Assembly: GCA_036346255.1 (NCBI GenBank)
Contig: CM070633.1
Location: forward strand, 24,118,001-24,182,000
Direction of reading: 5' to 3'
Source: Ampelocalamus luodianensis
Taxonomy: Eukaryota > Streptophyta > Magnoliopsida > Poales > Poaceae
DNA: 64,000 nucleotides
Positions 8,578 through 20,105 of the stretch are shown in pieces. The notes under the pieces were generated by a model, which saw only the letters and a program-made list of their open reading frames with translations, did no database searches and had not been told where the DNA came from. The position numbers and the translations under genes are program-made. Every line of letters begins with the position of its first letter. Positions within the stretch are counted from its first letter, which is position 1.

Positions 8578-11091
8578 TCACTCGGAAAAGAAAGAGGGGT
8601 AGTCCGCACGGAGACGATCTTCTCGTTTCCAGGTAGCTTCATCCTCGGAATGGTTTGACCACTGAACTTTAAGGAACTTTATGGAACGATTCCTGGTTCT
8701 TCGTTCAGCCTCCTCGAGTATGCGAACAGGGTGCTCACGATAGGTCAAATCTTCTTGGACATCAAGAGTTTCCAACGGAGCTTCCTCAGTTGGAACACGG
8801 AGGCACTTCTTTAGCTGGGACACATGGAACACATCATGTACCCCTTCAAGTGCAGCAGACAACTCCAACTTGTAGGCAATAGCTCCCTTCTTCTCGATGA
8901 CACGGTATGGACCGACATATCGAGGAGCTAACTTGCCTTTGACGCCGAAACGTTGATGGCCTTTCAAAGGGGAGACTTTGAGATAAACAAAGTCATTGGG
9001 CTCGAAGCTCAACTCACGACGACGGCGATCCGCATAGCTCTTTTGCCTGGATTGAGCCGTGCGTAAGCGATCACGAATAAGTTGGACTTGACTCTCGGCC
9101 TCATTGATCGAGTCTGGGCCAAAGAAAGGTCTTTCGCCGGTCTTAGACCAATACAACGGGGTTCTACACTTTCTCCTGTATAAGGCCTCGAAAGGTGCCA
9201 TGCCGAGACTGGCTTGAAAGCTGTTGTTATAAGAAAACTCGGCGAATGGCAAGCACTTCTCCCAATGCTTCCCATAGGAAAGGACACAAGCTCGAAGCAT
9301 GTCCTCCAAAACTTGGTTGACCCTTTCGGTCTGACCATCAGTTTGGGGGTGATACGCTGTGCTGAAAGAAAGACGAGTTCCCATAGCCTCTTGCAAGCTA
9401 CACCAAAACTGGGAAGTGAAGATGGAACCACGGTCAGAAACGATCGTCTTCAGCACCCTATGTAAGCTCACAATCCTGGCGATATAGAGCTCTGCTAGGT
9501 GACCGGTATGAATCTTGGTCTTGACTGGAAGAAAATGTGCCACTTTAGTCAACCGATCAATGACAACCCAAATGACATCATTGCCCCTCGGTGACCTGGG
9601 TAGGCCGGTGATAAAATCCATCTCGACCGAATCCCACTTCCACACGGAAACAGGCAAGGGCTGAAGCAGTCCTGCTAGACGCTGATGTTCGGCCTTGACA
9701 CGACGGCACACGCCGCATTCGGCAACGAACTTGGCGACTTCCCTCTTCATTCGGGTCCACCAAAATCTCTGGCAGAGATCATGATACATCTTTGTGGCCC
9801 CGGGATGAATGGACAAAGGCGATTCATGGGCTTCGCGGAGGATCAAATCCCGCAACTCCATGTCCTTTGGAACCACGAGGCGTTGCCCGAACCTCACGAC
9901 ACCAAGCTCGTCTTCAGAGAAGCACTTGGCTGTTCCGTTCTTGACATTCTCCTTGATGCGGTTCACTCCAGCATCCGACTGTTGAGCGGACTTGATCCGA
10001 TCCACCAAGGTTGGCTGTACAACCAAGGCAGTGAGGGAACCATGCTCAACGAAACCCAAGTTGAGACGCTGAAATTCCTCCAGAAGGGTGGGCTGATGCT
10101 CCTTGAGCAACAATGCATTGCAATGCGCTTTGCGACTAAGCGCATCGGCAACGACATTTGCCTTGCCCGGATGGTAGTGAATACCCATGTCATAGTCCTT
10201 GATCAACTCCAACCATCTCCTTTGCCTGAGGTTCAGATCTGGTTGGGTAAACAAATACTTCAAGCTTTTGTGATCTGAATACACTTCACAACGATTACTG
10301 ATTAGGTAATGTCGCCAGATCTTAAGGGCATGAATCACAGCGGCCAACTCCAAGTCATGGGTAGGATAGTTGAGTTCATGAGGTCTCAATTGCCTTGATG
10401 CATAGGCCACTACCTTGCCTTCTTGCATAAGGACACAACCGTGGCCTCGACGAGAAGCATCGCAGAAGATATCGAAGCTCCGATGAACATCGGGGAGGAC
10501 GAGAACCGGAGCGGTGGTCAAACGCCTCTTGAGTACTCCAAAACTATCGTCGCAAGAAGCATACCACAAGAACTTCTTTTCCTTCTTAAGCAGCTCCGTC
10601 ATTGGCTTCGCGATCTTGGAGAAGTTCTCGATAAAGCGACGATAGTATCCTGCTAAACTAAGAAAACTCCGCACTTCGCTGACAGAAGTGGGTTGACTCC
10701 AGGAAAGAACATCGCTGACCTTGCTAGGATCGACGGCTACGCCCCCTGCTGAAAGAACATGGCCTAGGAAAGACACTTCCTTCAACCAGAATGCACACTT
10801 GCTGAACTTCGCGTACAGCTGATGCTCACGAAGCTTCTCCAACACCAGCTTCAGATGCTCGGCGTGTTCCTCATCGTTCTTGGAGTAGATAAGAATATCA
10901 TCGATGAAGACCACGAAAAACCTATCCAAATACTCCATGAACACCGAATTCATGAGGTTCATGAACAAGACAGGAGCATTGGTTAAGCCGAATGACATGA
11001 CGGTATACTCGTACAAGCCATAACGAGTAGAGAAAGCCGTCTTTGGAATATCCTCGGGTCGAATTCGAACTTGATGATATCCCACTCTCAA
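8578..11091 (-). CDS. G1 pol: RT, RNase H, integrase, chromodomain (837 codons open)
   Basis: An uninterrupted frame covers most of pol. In order: RT from MRVGYHQVRI with the active-site FIDDILIYS (10897-10908), connection and RNase H ending with KANVVADALSRKAHC, integrase zinc finger (H..H then C-x2-C in ECGVCRRVK), catalytic core with D in MDFITGL, D in VSDRGSIF and E in DGQTERVNQ, GPY/F module (YVGPYRVIEKK), and a C-terminal chromodomain (HPVRILEEAERRTRNRSIKF to EDEATWKRE). The enzyme set copies RNA to DNA and inserts it in the nucleus. The RT start lies across a frameshift and a TGA at 11110-11112, so this is not a complete pol. The listed start is only the first Met after the break. Confidence 0.92.
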   Translation of the reverse strand: MRVGYHQVRIRPEDIPKTAFSTRYGLYEYTVMSFGLTNAPVLFMNLMNSVFMEYLDRFFVVFIDDILIYSKNDEEHAEHLKLVLEKLREHQLYAKFSKCAFWLKEVSFLGHVLSAGGVAVDPSKVSDVLSWSQPTSVSEVRSFLSLAGYYRRFIENFSKIAKPMTELLKKEKKFLWYASCDDSFGVLKRRLTTAPVLVLPDVHRSFDIFCDASRRGHGCVLMQEGKVVAYASRQLRPHELNYPTHDLELAAVIHALKIWRHYLISNRCEVYSDHKSLKYLFTQPDLNLRQRRWLELIKDYDMGIHYHPGKANVVADALSRKAHCNALLLKEHQPTLLEEFQRLNLGFVEHGSLTALVVQPTLVDRIKSAQQSDAGVNRIKENVKNGTAKCFSEDELGVVRFGQRLVVPKDMELRDLILREAHESPLSIHPGATKMYHDLCQRFWWTRMKREVAKFVAECGVCRRVKAEHQRLAGLLQPLPVSVWKWDSVEMDFITGLPRSPRGNDVIWVVIDRLTKVAHFLPVKTKIHTGHLAELYIARIVSLHRVLKTIVSDRGSIFTSQFWCSLQEAMGTRLSFSTAYHPQTDGQTERVNQVLEDMLRACVLSYGKHWEKCLPFAEFSYNNSFQASLGMAPFEALYRRKCRTPLYWSKTGERPFFGPDSINEAESQVQLIRDRLRTAQSRQKSYADRRRRELSFEPNDFVYLKVSPLKGHQRFGVKGKLAPRYVGPYRVIEKKGAIAYKLELSAALEGVHDVFHVSQLKKCLRVPTEEAPLETLDVQEDLTYREHPVRILEEAERRTRNRSIKFLKVQWSNHSEDEATWKREDRLRADYPSFFSE

Positions 11092-11462
11092 ATCAATCTT
11101 GGAGAAAACTCAAGCTCCAGTCAATTGATCGAAGAGATCATCGATACGGGGCAAAGGATACTTGTTTTTTTACCGTTACTTCATTAAGTGGACAGTAATC
11201 AACGCACATGCGCAGCGTCTTGTCCTTTTTCGGGACAAAGATTGCTGAACATCCCCAAGGAGATGAGGTAGGGCGGATGAAACCCTTCTCTTGAAGCTCA
11301 CCAAGTTGCTTCTTCAACTCCACCAACTCAATTGGATCCATCCGGTAAGGCCTCTTTGAAATCTGGGCGGTACCGGGAACCAACTCAATGACAAACTCGA
11401 GGTCTCGAACTGGTGGTATCCCTAGAAGATCGTCGGGGAAGACATCAACGAAGTCACACACC
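11092..11462 (-). pseudogene. G1 pol, RT amino-terminal part
   Basis: The frame CDFVDVFPDDLLGIPPVRDLEF to GFIRPTSSPWGCSAIFVPKK and MCVDYCPLNEVTVK is the RT start of Tekay-like pol and joins directly to the protease end across the C1 insertion. It breaks at a run of T on the plus strand (11165-11173), one base longer than in G2, and a TGA replaces an Arg codon at 11110-11112. Two small lesions therefore separate this part from the long pol frame. Either could be real or a homopolymer error. Confidence 0.85.
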
Positions 11463-11467
11463 ACTGG
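11463..11467. repeat. Left target-site duplication of C1 (ACTGG)
   Basis: ACTGG precedes the 5' LTR and recurs at 20101-20105 after the 3' LTR. Removing C1 and one copy restores the G1 frame ...EVPV-VCDFVDVF.... This proves a single insertion event. Confidence 0.95.
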
Positions 11468-13052
11468 TGTTGGTGATATGCCCTAGAGGCAATCATGGAG
11501 ATGATTATATCACGTCTATGTTTATGAGTTCTTGAATAAATGTTATTCTGTTCCTTGAATGAATCATTAGTTCTGAAGATCAACGAGTATGTGACTTGTT
11601 GGTGAAACACTTCGACTTATATGATGTCGTTCTAAAAGTATCCCTGGTCGAATGTCATTGATCGGAACACCAGTGACTCTACGACCAGTACATGTATTGA
11701 TTGATGATCATGTTTCACCGATCATGGATATGGGGATATCAAATCAATAATGTAAACACATGTTAGAGAACATGGGGTTGGAATGACCCACCTTGAGACA
11801 CTATAGAGATTGTTATGATTCTATGTGTCATTAGTTGGTCTCAAGCAATGATGATGTATAATCCTAAGACACGAGATCGCATGGTTCCCTACATGTGTAA
11901 TAGCACTCTTAGGGGTTGCCAAACGCTACTCGTGAATCGGGTAGTTATAAAGGTAGCTTTCGGGTATGCTATGAAACATGCGGAGGATGTGACTGGTCGG
12001 ATATGGGATTTGCCCTCCTAACATAACGGGAGAGATGTCTGGGCCCTCAAGTAGTCGGATAAAGAAAGTGCATGGCGTGCCACTAGTGGTCGAAGAGTTC
12101 GACCACGTAAGGTTATCCGACAACTCGATCGAGAAAGTATTGAACAGTCCATGGATGACACACTATCTCACCGGAGTTCAAACCGGATATCGTGAGGCAA
12201 AAGGAGAATATCGAGTAAGTCGCTTAGTTCGATCGATCCGGACAAGTCGTATGGTGATACAAGCAAGTCGAGATCGATCGAACGAAATCACGAGTGGTGA
12301 AACCTGGTCGTAAGGGTTTACGAACTGGTCGTGACTGAGTACGAATCGGTCGATAAAGATAAGACACAGTCGTAAGTGATGAGGACCTAGTCATAGATCA
12401 TATTGCATTAAGGTTCGTCCGATATAATTTGTGTGTATTCGGAATCGTTATGTCCTGCTAGGGACAGCTACGACTCGTGATCGGAAAGGTTTTCCGAGTC
12501 ACAACCGATTACACATAAACCTAACAGGTCACACACTTAATAGGATGGAACAAACCAGAACGAATACGATTCGTTAAAAGTGTTCGGATAGGATCCGACA
12601 CATGACACTATATAAGGAGATGCTTGAGGCTAGTTTTGGTGTGACAAGAGAGACACGTGAGTTGTTTCCACCAAAGCCCTAAACCGCCATCTTCTTGAGA
12701 GAGCCTTCCCGTGCGACTTGGTGCTAGCACACCGGCGTACGGTTGTTCCTTCTCTGGACGTGTGGATACCGTAGAGGCGCTCATCGTGGTCATTGTTGCG
12801 GCGAGGACGATCCGTGATCTTCACAAGGAACTGTGGAAGCTGCTGGAGGAGACGATCGACTACGAGAACGTTGGACGATCATCTACGACCACTACATCGG
12901 CGCGTTCATCGTCGGACTAGGCTACTCCGACTCTACTTCCGCTGCACTGCGCGCCTAGTGGTAATGATCTGTGATCATATATCTTGCTTGGCATCCTGGT
13001 TTACGTGGTAGAAATTTTGTTTTATGGCTAGCGTAGCCTACCCGTATCTCTG
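11468..13052 (+). repeat. C1 5' LTR
   Basis: It begins TGTTGGTGATATGCCC and ends near CCCGTATCTCTG; the 3' copy ends CCCGTATCCCTACA, so a few terminal bases are lost or altered here. It matches 18510-20100 along its length, and the solo LTR C2 (60866-62437) in reverse. Upstream of the TATA box lie repeated GTCGTA/TACGA motifs (12240-12380). Confidence 0.93.
12609..12616 (+). promoter_or_regulatory. TATA box of the C1 5' LTR
   Basis: TATATAAG at this place is conserved in the 3' LTR (19660-19667) and lies about 440 bp before the LTR end, a typical distance for a U3 promoter. The GTCGTA-rich block sits 230-370 bp upstream. Confidence 0.7.
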
Positions 13053-13053
13053 A

Positions 13054-13065
13054 TGGTATCGAGCC
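13054..13065 (+). other. C1 primer-binding site
   Basis: TGGTATCGAGCC follows the LTR and matches the initiator methionine tRNA site TGGTATCAGAGCC except for CAG read as CG. The same CAG-to-CG change appears at the E2 primer site and may be a consensus error. Confidence 0.8.
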
Positions 13066-14556
13066 ATCTTGCATAGTTTTTGATCTAGATCGGTCGCATA
13101 TACTGTATATGTGGCAGTAGTAGATTGGATCTATTACTGGTTTGGTCTGATAACCTAGATTGGTTCATATGTATGAAACGATCTAGGCATCGGTCGATAG
13201 GATCGATCGTTGTTCGCGATAGAAGATGGGTTTTTCGAGGAGGCACATATTAAGAGCACCATATGATTCGCTCGACTTGTTTTTCGACTATCTTGCGTGA
13301 TACTCCTACCGGTCGGAGTTCCGCCATCGGAGTACGTCGCAAGGTGTTGTCGTATCAAGGCAGGGATCAGATTGGTTCGGGACAGGGTTAATATGATTAA
13401 TCCGATGATTTCCAAGGCTCGGATATATGAATGAGATTCATGTCTCGGGAAATTTTTCCGAGAGTGCTGCCCTCGACCAGCGAGGGGCGCTGCCCCTTCG
13501 AGCCCAGCCCGCTAATCGGCTAGCAGGACCGCCGTGCTGGTTTTTCGTACCGAGCATTATAGATAGTATGTGTTCATGTCGCCCGATAGAATTGGATTCC
13601 TTGCATAACTTGTTTTTGCGGGTTTGATGTGAATAGTATGGCCCATTGTGTATGTGATGCATGAATGGATTTTCATGGCTGCGTGTCATGCTTTGAGATA
13701 GCCATCATATTATTGTATAACGGCTCACAGTCTCGACTTGTGATGCTTGAAATTATCCTATGTAATTCTTTACTAGTTTTTAGGAGTAAATGCTTAGTAG
13801 ATGAATGCGATCGGAAACTTCAAGCATGGTGGTTTGAGAACAGGAGCATGATGATGGAGATCGACATGTTAAGGGCCATACTATTTCACGATTTAATTTG
13901 ATTATCTGTGAATATTTATGTTTATTCCTGTTATGCTATTTTATCATTAGATGTTTTTGACATGATAGAATAGTCTCCCTCGAGAAAATTAAGTAAAATT
14001 GATGCCTTCCCAATTGCTGCACCTATCACGATTTTGATCGTTAATTGGCAGGTCTACCAAAGTAGGGTGCCATTAACTATCTTAATAAGATGGGGAGGGT
14101 GTCGGACACCCACATGCATAGTGTTGGTTTGACTTGACAAGGCTATCAAAATAGTTTTGGGCCTTGAGGCATGGTGTTGGAAGCCGGGGCATCATGATGC
14201 CATCCAACAAACAAGAGTCATATACGATATGATTGGCAAGAGGTTGCCTACCATAAATCACTAGGTTTCTAGCAGTGATGCCAAAGCTCACTAGAACTTA
14301 ATGACTTATGGATCTTGGACTAACTATATGTTGTTTGAGGGAAACATGGTTTATAGTGGGAGTATCTTCTGTTATCTATTGTTAAGTTAAAAATTCGACC
14401 ACTGGTCGTATAGTGATACGACCAGGTCCAGACATGTCGTATGGTGATACGAGCAAGTCGTAGACTGGTCGAACATAACCACTGACATATATGATTAATA
14501 GAAGATCTTTCATAAACATAGTGCTGAATCTTTGCATATATTTTCTGTTGTAGATC
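13066..14556 (+). other. C1 untranslated leader
   Basis: About 1.5 kb between primer site and gag start holds no credible ORF. It has several dyads: GGGTGTCGGACACCC (14097-14111), GCATCATGATGC (near 14188) and a perfect 10-bp-arm palindrome at 14402-14425. Long leaders before gag are common in plant copia elements. Confidence 0.75.
14402..14425 (+). promoter_or_regulatory. Perfect dyad CTGGTCGTAT-agtg-ATACGACCAG
   Basis: Ten-base arms pair perfectly around a four-base loop. The inner GGTCGTA/TACGACC arms are the same as those of the palindrome array in the unrelated T element (53678-53900). A second imperfect copy (GTCGTATGGTGATACGAGC) follows at 14435-14454. Confidence 0.75.
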
Positions 14557-16117
14557 ATGGCACCTACTACTTCTTCTGCACCTACCTTTAATTTGTGATC
14601 TATTCTTGAAAAGGAAAAGTTGAATGGTTCAAATTTTATTGACTGGTTTCAGAATGTCGAGAATTGTTCTCAAACAAGAAAAGAAGGAATATGTTCTAGA
14701 GAATCCCTATCTCGAGGAACCGAGTCGATGCTACTCGAATCAAAAGAATGCTTATGAGAAGCATTGCAATGACGCAGTCAATGTACACTATCTAATGCTT
14801 GCAACCATGAACTCTGAGCTTCAGAAGCAATATGAGACCACGGATGCTTACAATATGATTGTGAGTCTGAAGGGTATGTTTCAGGATCAAGCAAGGGCAG
14901 AGAGGTTCAACACCTCTAAGGCATTGTTTTCTAGCAGGCTATCAGAAGGTAACCCGGTCAGTCCTCATGTGATCAAAATGATTGGTCTCATTGAGAGCTT
15001 GGAAAAGCTTGGTTTTCCCCTTAGTCAAGAGTTGGCTACTGATGTGATTCTCCAATCGCTCCCTGCGAGCTTTGAGCCTGTCATACTGAATTTTCATATG
15101 AATGGCATGGAGAAATCAATGACCGAGTTACATGGTATGCTTAAGGGTGCTGAGGAAAGCATCAAGAAAAGTTCCAATCATGTGATGATGGTTCAAAAGA
15201 CTACAGCCTTCAAGAAGAAGGGTAAGTCGGGAAAGGGAAAAGGCAAAGGAAAGACTAAAGATGAGATCGAGAGTCTCAAGGCTAAGCTTAAGAAGCTTAA
15301 ACTGGGTCCTAAGCCTGACACAGAATGTTACCATTGTCATGAGACTGGGCATTGGAAGAGAAATTGCAAGAAGTACTTGGCAGAAAAGAACAAAGGAAGT
15401 ACGACTTCCAGTTCAGGTATAAATGTTATACAAATTAATCTTGCCACTTCTCCGACCAGTTCTTGGGTATTAGATACCGGATCGGTTGCTCATATTTGCA
15501 ATTCGATGCAGGGACTAATAAGGAGTAGAATTTTGACAAGAGGAGATGTTGATCTTCGCGTAGGCAATGGAGCAAGAGTTGCTGCATTAGCTATTGGAAC
15601 TTTACCATTAGCTTTACCTTCAGGATTAGTTATGGAACTAAATAATTGTTATTATGTTCCAGCCTTAAGCAAAAACATTATTTCTGCTTCATGTTTAGGA
15701 GCAGAAGGTTATGAATTCAGAATAAAGAACAATTGTTGTTCAATCTATTTTGAAGATATGCTTTATGGCCATGCTCCATTGATGAATGGATTGTATGTTT
15801 TGAATCTTGAGGATATGCCTATCTATAACGTTAATGCTAAGAGACTTCGACCCAATGAAATGAATCCCACTTTTATCTGGCATTGTCGACTTGGTCATAT
15901 AAATCAGAAGCGCATGATGAAGCTCCATAAAGATGGTCTTCTAACCTCATTTGATTTTGAATCATTTGAAACATGTGAATCTTGTTTACTTGGCAAGATG
16001 ACAAAGGCACCTTTCACGACCAGAGGTGAAAGGGCGAGTGACTTGTTGGCCCTTGTACATTCGGATGTATGTGGACCTATGAGCACGTCGGCGGAGGTGG
16101 TTTTCAAGACTTCATAA
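14557..16117 (+). pseudogene. C1 gag, protease and integrase start
   Basis: ATG at 14557 opens gag (MAPTTSSAPTF); a TGA follows near 14597 and a one-base shift near 14655, after which the frame is open from 14624 to 16117. It shows the copia gag core, a zinc knuckle (CYHCHETGHWKRNC, 15329-15370), protease with the DTGS active site (WVLDTGSVAHIC, 15466-15501) and the integrase HHCC finger (WHCRLGHINQKRM to CESCLLGKM, 15880-16000). A frameshift lies near 16090-16100, just after the first catalytic Asp (HSDVCGPM). Products would form the particle, process the polyprotein and bind cDNA ends. Confidence 0.9.
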
Positions 16118-17094
16118 CTTTTATCGATGATTTCAGCAGATATGGCTATGTCTACTTGATGAGACATAAGTCGGAATCCTTTGAAATGTTCAAGGAATTT
16201 CAAAATGAGGTACAAAATCAACTTGGCAAGACAATCAAATGTCTACGATCAGATCGTGGAGGTGAATATTTGAGCCATGAGTTTGGTGATCATCTAAAGA
16301 AATGTGGAATTGTTCCACAACTCACTCCGACGGGAACGCCTCAATGGAATGGGGTGTCTGAACGACGGAACCGAACATTGTTGGACATGGTTCGGTCAAT
16401 GATGAGCCAATCTGATCTTCCATTGCAATTCTGGGGATACGCTCTAGAAACCGCAGCTTTCACATTAAATAGGGTTCCATCAAAAACAGTAGAGAAGACA
16501 CCATATGAGATATGGACCGGGAAGTGTCCCGGCTTGTCTTTTCTCAAGGTATGGGGTTGTGAGGCGTATGTCAAACGTTTGACGTCTGACAAACTCACAC
16601 CCAAGTCTGATAAGTGCTTCTTTGTGGGGTATCCTAAGGAAACTAAAGGATATTACTTTTACAAGCGGGAAGAAAACAAAGTGTTTGTTGCCCGTAATGG
16701 TGTCTTCTTGGAGAAAGAGTTTCTTTCCAAAGGAGTCAGTGGGAGTAAGGTGCAACTCGAAGAAATTCGAGAAACATCCGAAAATGTTTCAACTCCTACT
16801 GAGTCTCTACAGGATGAACAAAATGTTGTTAAACCTGTAGATGAAGCATCAGCCCCACGTAGATCTAAAAGGCCACGTCAATTGCCTATAAGGTATGGGC
16901 ATGACGTTTTATTAATGAATAATGATGAGCCTAATACTTATTCGGAAGCGATGGTAGACCCAGACTCTGAGTCATGGCTTGAGGCCATGAGATCCGAAAT
17001 AAAGTCCATGCATGACAATCAAGTTTGGAACTTGGTTGATGCACCTGATGATGTTAAAACCATTGAGTGCAAGTGGATTTTTAAGAAAAGATAG
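16069..17094 (+). pseudogene. C1 integrase core and RT start
   Basis: This frame continues integrase with D in SDRGGEY (16249 region) and E in GVSERRNRT (16350 region), completing a DDE triad with the Asp in the previous frame. The linker rich in Ser/Arg (PRRSKRPRQ) follows, then the RT entry block WLEAMRSEIKSMHDNQVWNLV and CKWIFKKR. The frame stops at 17092-17094 through a shift. Domain order integrase before RT is diagnostic for copia. Confidence 0.9.
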
Positions 17095-17919
17095 ATATGG
17101 ATGGAAAGGTTCACATTCATAAGGCACGATCGTTGCGAAAGGTTTCAAACAAATTCAAGGTGTTGATTATGATGAAACCTTCTCTCCGTCGCTATGCTTA
17201 AGTCTATCCGGATCATTCTAGTCATTCTTGCATATTTCGATTATGAGATATGGCGATGGATGTCAAAACGGTTTTCCTAAATGGAAACCTAAGTGAGGAT
17301 GTGTACATGACACAGCCTGAGGGTTTTGTCGATCCAAAGGAAGCTAGAAAGGTATGCAAACTTAAGAAGTCCATCTATGAATTAAAGCAAGCATCTCGGA
17401 GTTGGAACATTCGTTTTGATGAGGTGGTCAAAGGGTTTGACTCGTCAAGAATGAAGAAGAACCTTGTGTTTACAAGAAGGTTAGTGGGAGCAAGCTTGTG
17501 TTTCGATCTTGTATGTGGATGACATACTACTGGTCGAAATGATATTCCAATGCTTGAATCATTAAAACTTCATTAAGAAATAGTTTCTCAATGAAAGATT
17601 TAGGAGATGCGACATATATTCTTGGTATAAGAATCTATAGAGATAGATCTAAGAGGCTAATTGGATTAAGCCAAGACATGTACATTGACAAGGTGTTGAA
17701 ACGGTTCAACTTGCAAGATTCCAAAGGGGTTTCTTGCCCATGTCACATGGTATTAATCTTAGCAAGACTCGGTGCCCTTCGACCACGGATGAGCAAGACA
17801 AAATGAGTAGAATTCCATATGCTTCGCTATAGGATCTATCATGTATGCCATGTCGTGCACACGACAGATGTGTCGTATGCTCTAAGTGTTACGAGCAGAT
17901 ATCGATCGAGATCCAGTGA
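17095..17919 (+). pseudogene. C1 reverse transcriptase, broken
   Basis: RT motifs are spread over several frames: KGFKQIQGVDYDETFSP (17140-17190), MDVKTVFLNGNLSEDVYMTQ (17253-17312), the active site YVDD (17512-17523) and MKDLGDATYILGI (17591-17630). At least four frame changes occur in 800 bp. Many coincide with places where a CTG or CAG would restore the usual copia wording, so the break count should not be taken at face value. Confidence 0.85.
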
Positions 17920-18489
17920 ATGTCATGGATAGCGATCAAGAATATCCTTAAGTACTTAAGAAGGACTAAGGATGCATTCCTTGTATATGGTGGTGAGGAA
18001 GAGTTGGTCGTAAATGGTTACACCGATGCTAGTTTCCAAACCGACAAGGATGATTTCAGATCGCAATCAGGATTTGTGTTTTGTTTAAATGGAGGAGCAA
18101 TAAGTCGGAAAAGTTCCAAGCGAGGAAGCGTTCTTGATTCCACGACAGAGGCTGAATACATTGCGACTTCGGAAGCTGCGAAAGAGGTCGTATGGATTAA
18201 AAAGTTCATTAGTGATCTGGGTGTGGTTTCGAGTGCTTCCTGTCCAATGGATATCTATTGTGATAATAGTGGAGCCATTGCACAAGCTAAGGAGCCTAGA
18301 TTGCATCAAAAGTCCAAGCACATACTTCGGCGATACCACATTATTCGTGAGATCGTTGAGAGAGGTGATGTGAAAATATGCAAAGTGCACACGGATTTGA
18401 ATATTGCTGATCCGTTGACAAAGCCTCTCCCGCAACCTAAGCATGAGGCGCACACAAGAGCTATGAGAATTCGATACCTATACGATTGA
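17920..18489 (+). CDS. C1 RNase H domain
   Basis: The final frame starts before WIAIKNILKYLRRT and holds the copia RNase H core: Asp in GYTDASF, Glu in STTEAEYIA, Asp in IYCDNSGAIA and the HIxVRYH-like block RRYHIIREIVE, ending DPLTKPLP and a TGA at 18487-18489. It degrades the RNA strand during reverse transcription. It lies just before the polypurine tract. Confidence 0.9.
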   Translation: MSWIAIKNILKYLRRTKDAFLVYGGEEELVVNGYTDASFQTDKDDFRSQSGFVFCLNGGAISRKSSKRGSVLDSTTEAEYIATSEAAKEVVWIKKFISDLGVVSSASCPMDIYCDNSGAIAQAKEPRLHQKSKHILRRYHIIREIVERGDVKICKVHTDLNIADPLTKPLPQPKHEAHTRAMRIRYLYD

Positions 18490-18498
18490 CTCTAGTGC

Positions 18499-18509
18499 AA
18501 GTGGGAGAT
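18499..18509 (+). other. C1 polypurine tract
   Basis: AAGTGGGAGAT immediately precedes the 3' LTR start TGTTGGTG at 18510. Confidence 0.85.
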
Positions 18510-20100
18510 TGTTGGTGATATGCCCTAGAGGCAATCATGGAGATGATTATATCACGTCTATGTTTATGAGTTCTTGAATAAATGTTATTCTGTTCCTTGA
18601 ATGAATCATTAGTTCTGAAGATCAACGAGTATGCGACTTGTTGGTGAAACACTTCGACTTATATGATGTCGTTCTAAAAGTATCCCCGGTCGAATGTCAT
18701 TGATCGAACACCGTGACTCTACGACCAAGTACATGTATTGATTGATGATCATGTTTCACCGATCATGGATATGGGGATATCAAATCAATAATGTAAACAC
18801 ATGTTAGAGAACATGGGGTTGGAATGACCCACCTTGAGACACTATAGAGATTGTTATGATTCTATGTGTCATTAGTTGGTCTCAAGCAATGATGATGTAT
18901 AATCCTAAGACTCGAGATCAGCATGGTTCCCTACATGTGTAATAGCACTCTTAGGGTTGCCAAACGCTACTAGAATCGGGTAGTTATAAAGGTAGCTTTC
19001 GGGTATGCTATGAAACATGCGGAGGATGTGACTGGTCGGATATGGATTTGTCCCTCCTAACATAACGGGAGAGATGTCTCTGGGCCCCTCAAGTAGTCGG
19101 ATAAAGAAAGTGCATGGCCGTGCCACTAGTGGTCGAAGAGTTCGACCACGTAAGGTTATCCGACAACTCGATCGAGAAAGTATTGAACAGTCCATGGATG
19201 ACACACTATCTCACCTGGAGTTCAAACCAGATATCGTGAGGCAAAAGGAGAATACTGGAGTAAGTCGCTTAGTTCGATCAGATCCAGACAAGTCGTATGG
19301 TGATACGAGCAAGTCGTAGACTGATCGAACGAAATCACAGAGTGGTCGAAACCTGGTCGTAAGGGTTTACGAACTGGTCGTGACCGAGTACGAACTGGTC
19401 GTATAAAGATAAGACCTGGTCGTAAGTGATGAGGACCTAGTCATAGATCATATTGCATTAAGGTTCGTCCGATATAATTTGTGTGTATTCGGGAATCGTT
19501 ATGTCCTGCTAGGGACAGCTACGACTCGTGATCGGAAAGGTTTTCCGAGTCACAACCGATTACACATAAACCTAACGGGTCACACACTTAATAGGATGGA
19601 ACAAACCAGAACGAATACGATTCGTTAAAAGTGTTCGGATAGGATCCGACACAGGACACTATATAAGGAGATGCTTGAGGCTAGTTTTGGTGTGACAAGA
19701 GAGACACGTGAGTTGTTTCCACCAAAGCCCTAAACCGCCATCTTCTTGAGAGAGCCTTCCCGTGCGACTTGGTGCTAGCACACCGGCGTACGGTTGTTCC
19801 TTCTCTGGACGTGTGGATACCGAGAGGCGCCATCTGCGGTCGCCGTTGCGCGCGAGGACGATCCGTGATCTTCACAAGGAACCGTGGAAGGCTGCTGGAG
19901 AGATCGATCGACTACGAACGTTGGGCGATCATCTACGACCACTACATCGGCGCGTTCATCGTCGGACTAGGCTACTCCGACTTACTTCGCGTGCTGCGCG
20001 CTAGTGGTAATGATCTGTGATCATATATCTTGCTTGGCATCCTGGTTTACGTGGTAGAAATTTTGTTTTATGGCTAGCGTAGCCTACCCGTATCCCTACA
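18510..20100 (+). repeat. C1 3' LTR
   Basis: It begins TGTTGGTGATATG and ends CCCGTATCCCTACA, followed by the ACTGG duplication. A TATA box lies at 19660-19667. The U3 block 19290-19440 repeats GTCGTA and TACGA several times, including GTCGTATGGTGATACGAGC. The copy keeps CAG and CTG triplets where the 5' LTR often has CGG or CG. Confidence 0.95.
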
Positions 20101-20105
20101 ACTGG

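Larger units (their letters stand above)
11468..20100 (+). mobile_element. C1: complete Ty1-copia retrotransposon
   Basis: C1 has two LTRs of about 1.59 kb, primer site (13054), 1.5 kb leader, gag-protease-integrase-RT-RNase H in copia order, a polypurine tract and a perfect 5-bp duplication. It is 8.6 kb long and inserted in G1 between protease and RT in opposite orientation. The polyprotein has several frameshifts and at least one nonsense codon, so it is not obviously autonomous now. The LTR copies differ at many positions, often at CAG/CTG triplets. I do not assign a named copia lineage. Confidence 0.95.

Noticed and set aside
9685..10278. Plus-strand 197-codon ORF
   Set aside because: It is antisense to the intact G1 pol and has no independent support.
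13021..13100. tRNA gene near the C1 primer site
   Set aside because: Only the 12-base primer complement is present; no cloverleaf arms or promoter boxes fit.
20001..20105. Protease frame extending past 20106
   Set aside because: The extra codons read through the end of the C1 LTR; the true protease-RT frame continues at 11462.
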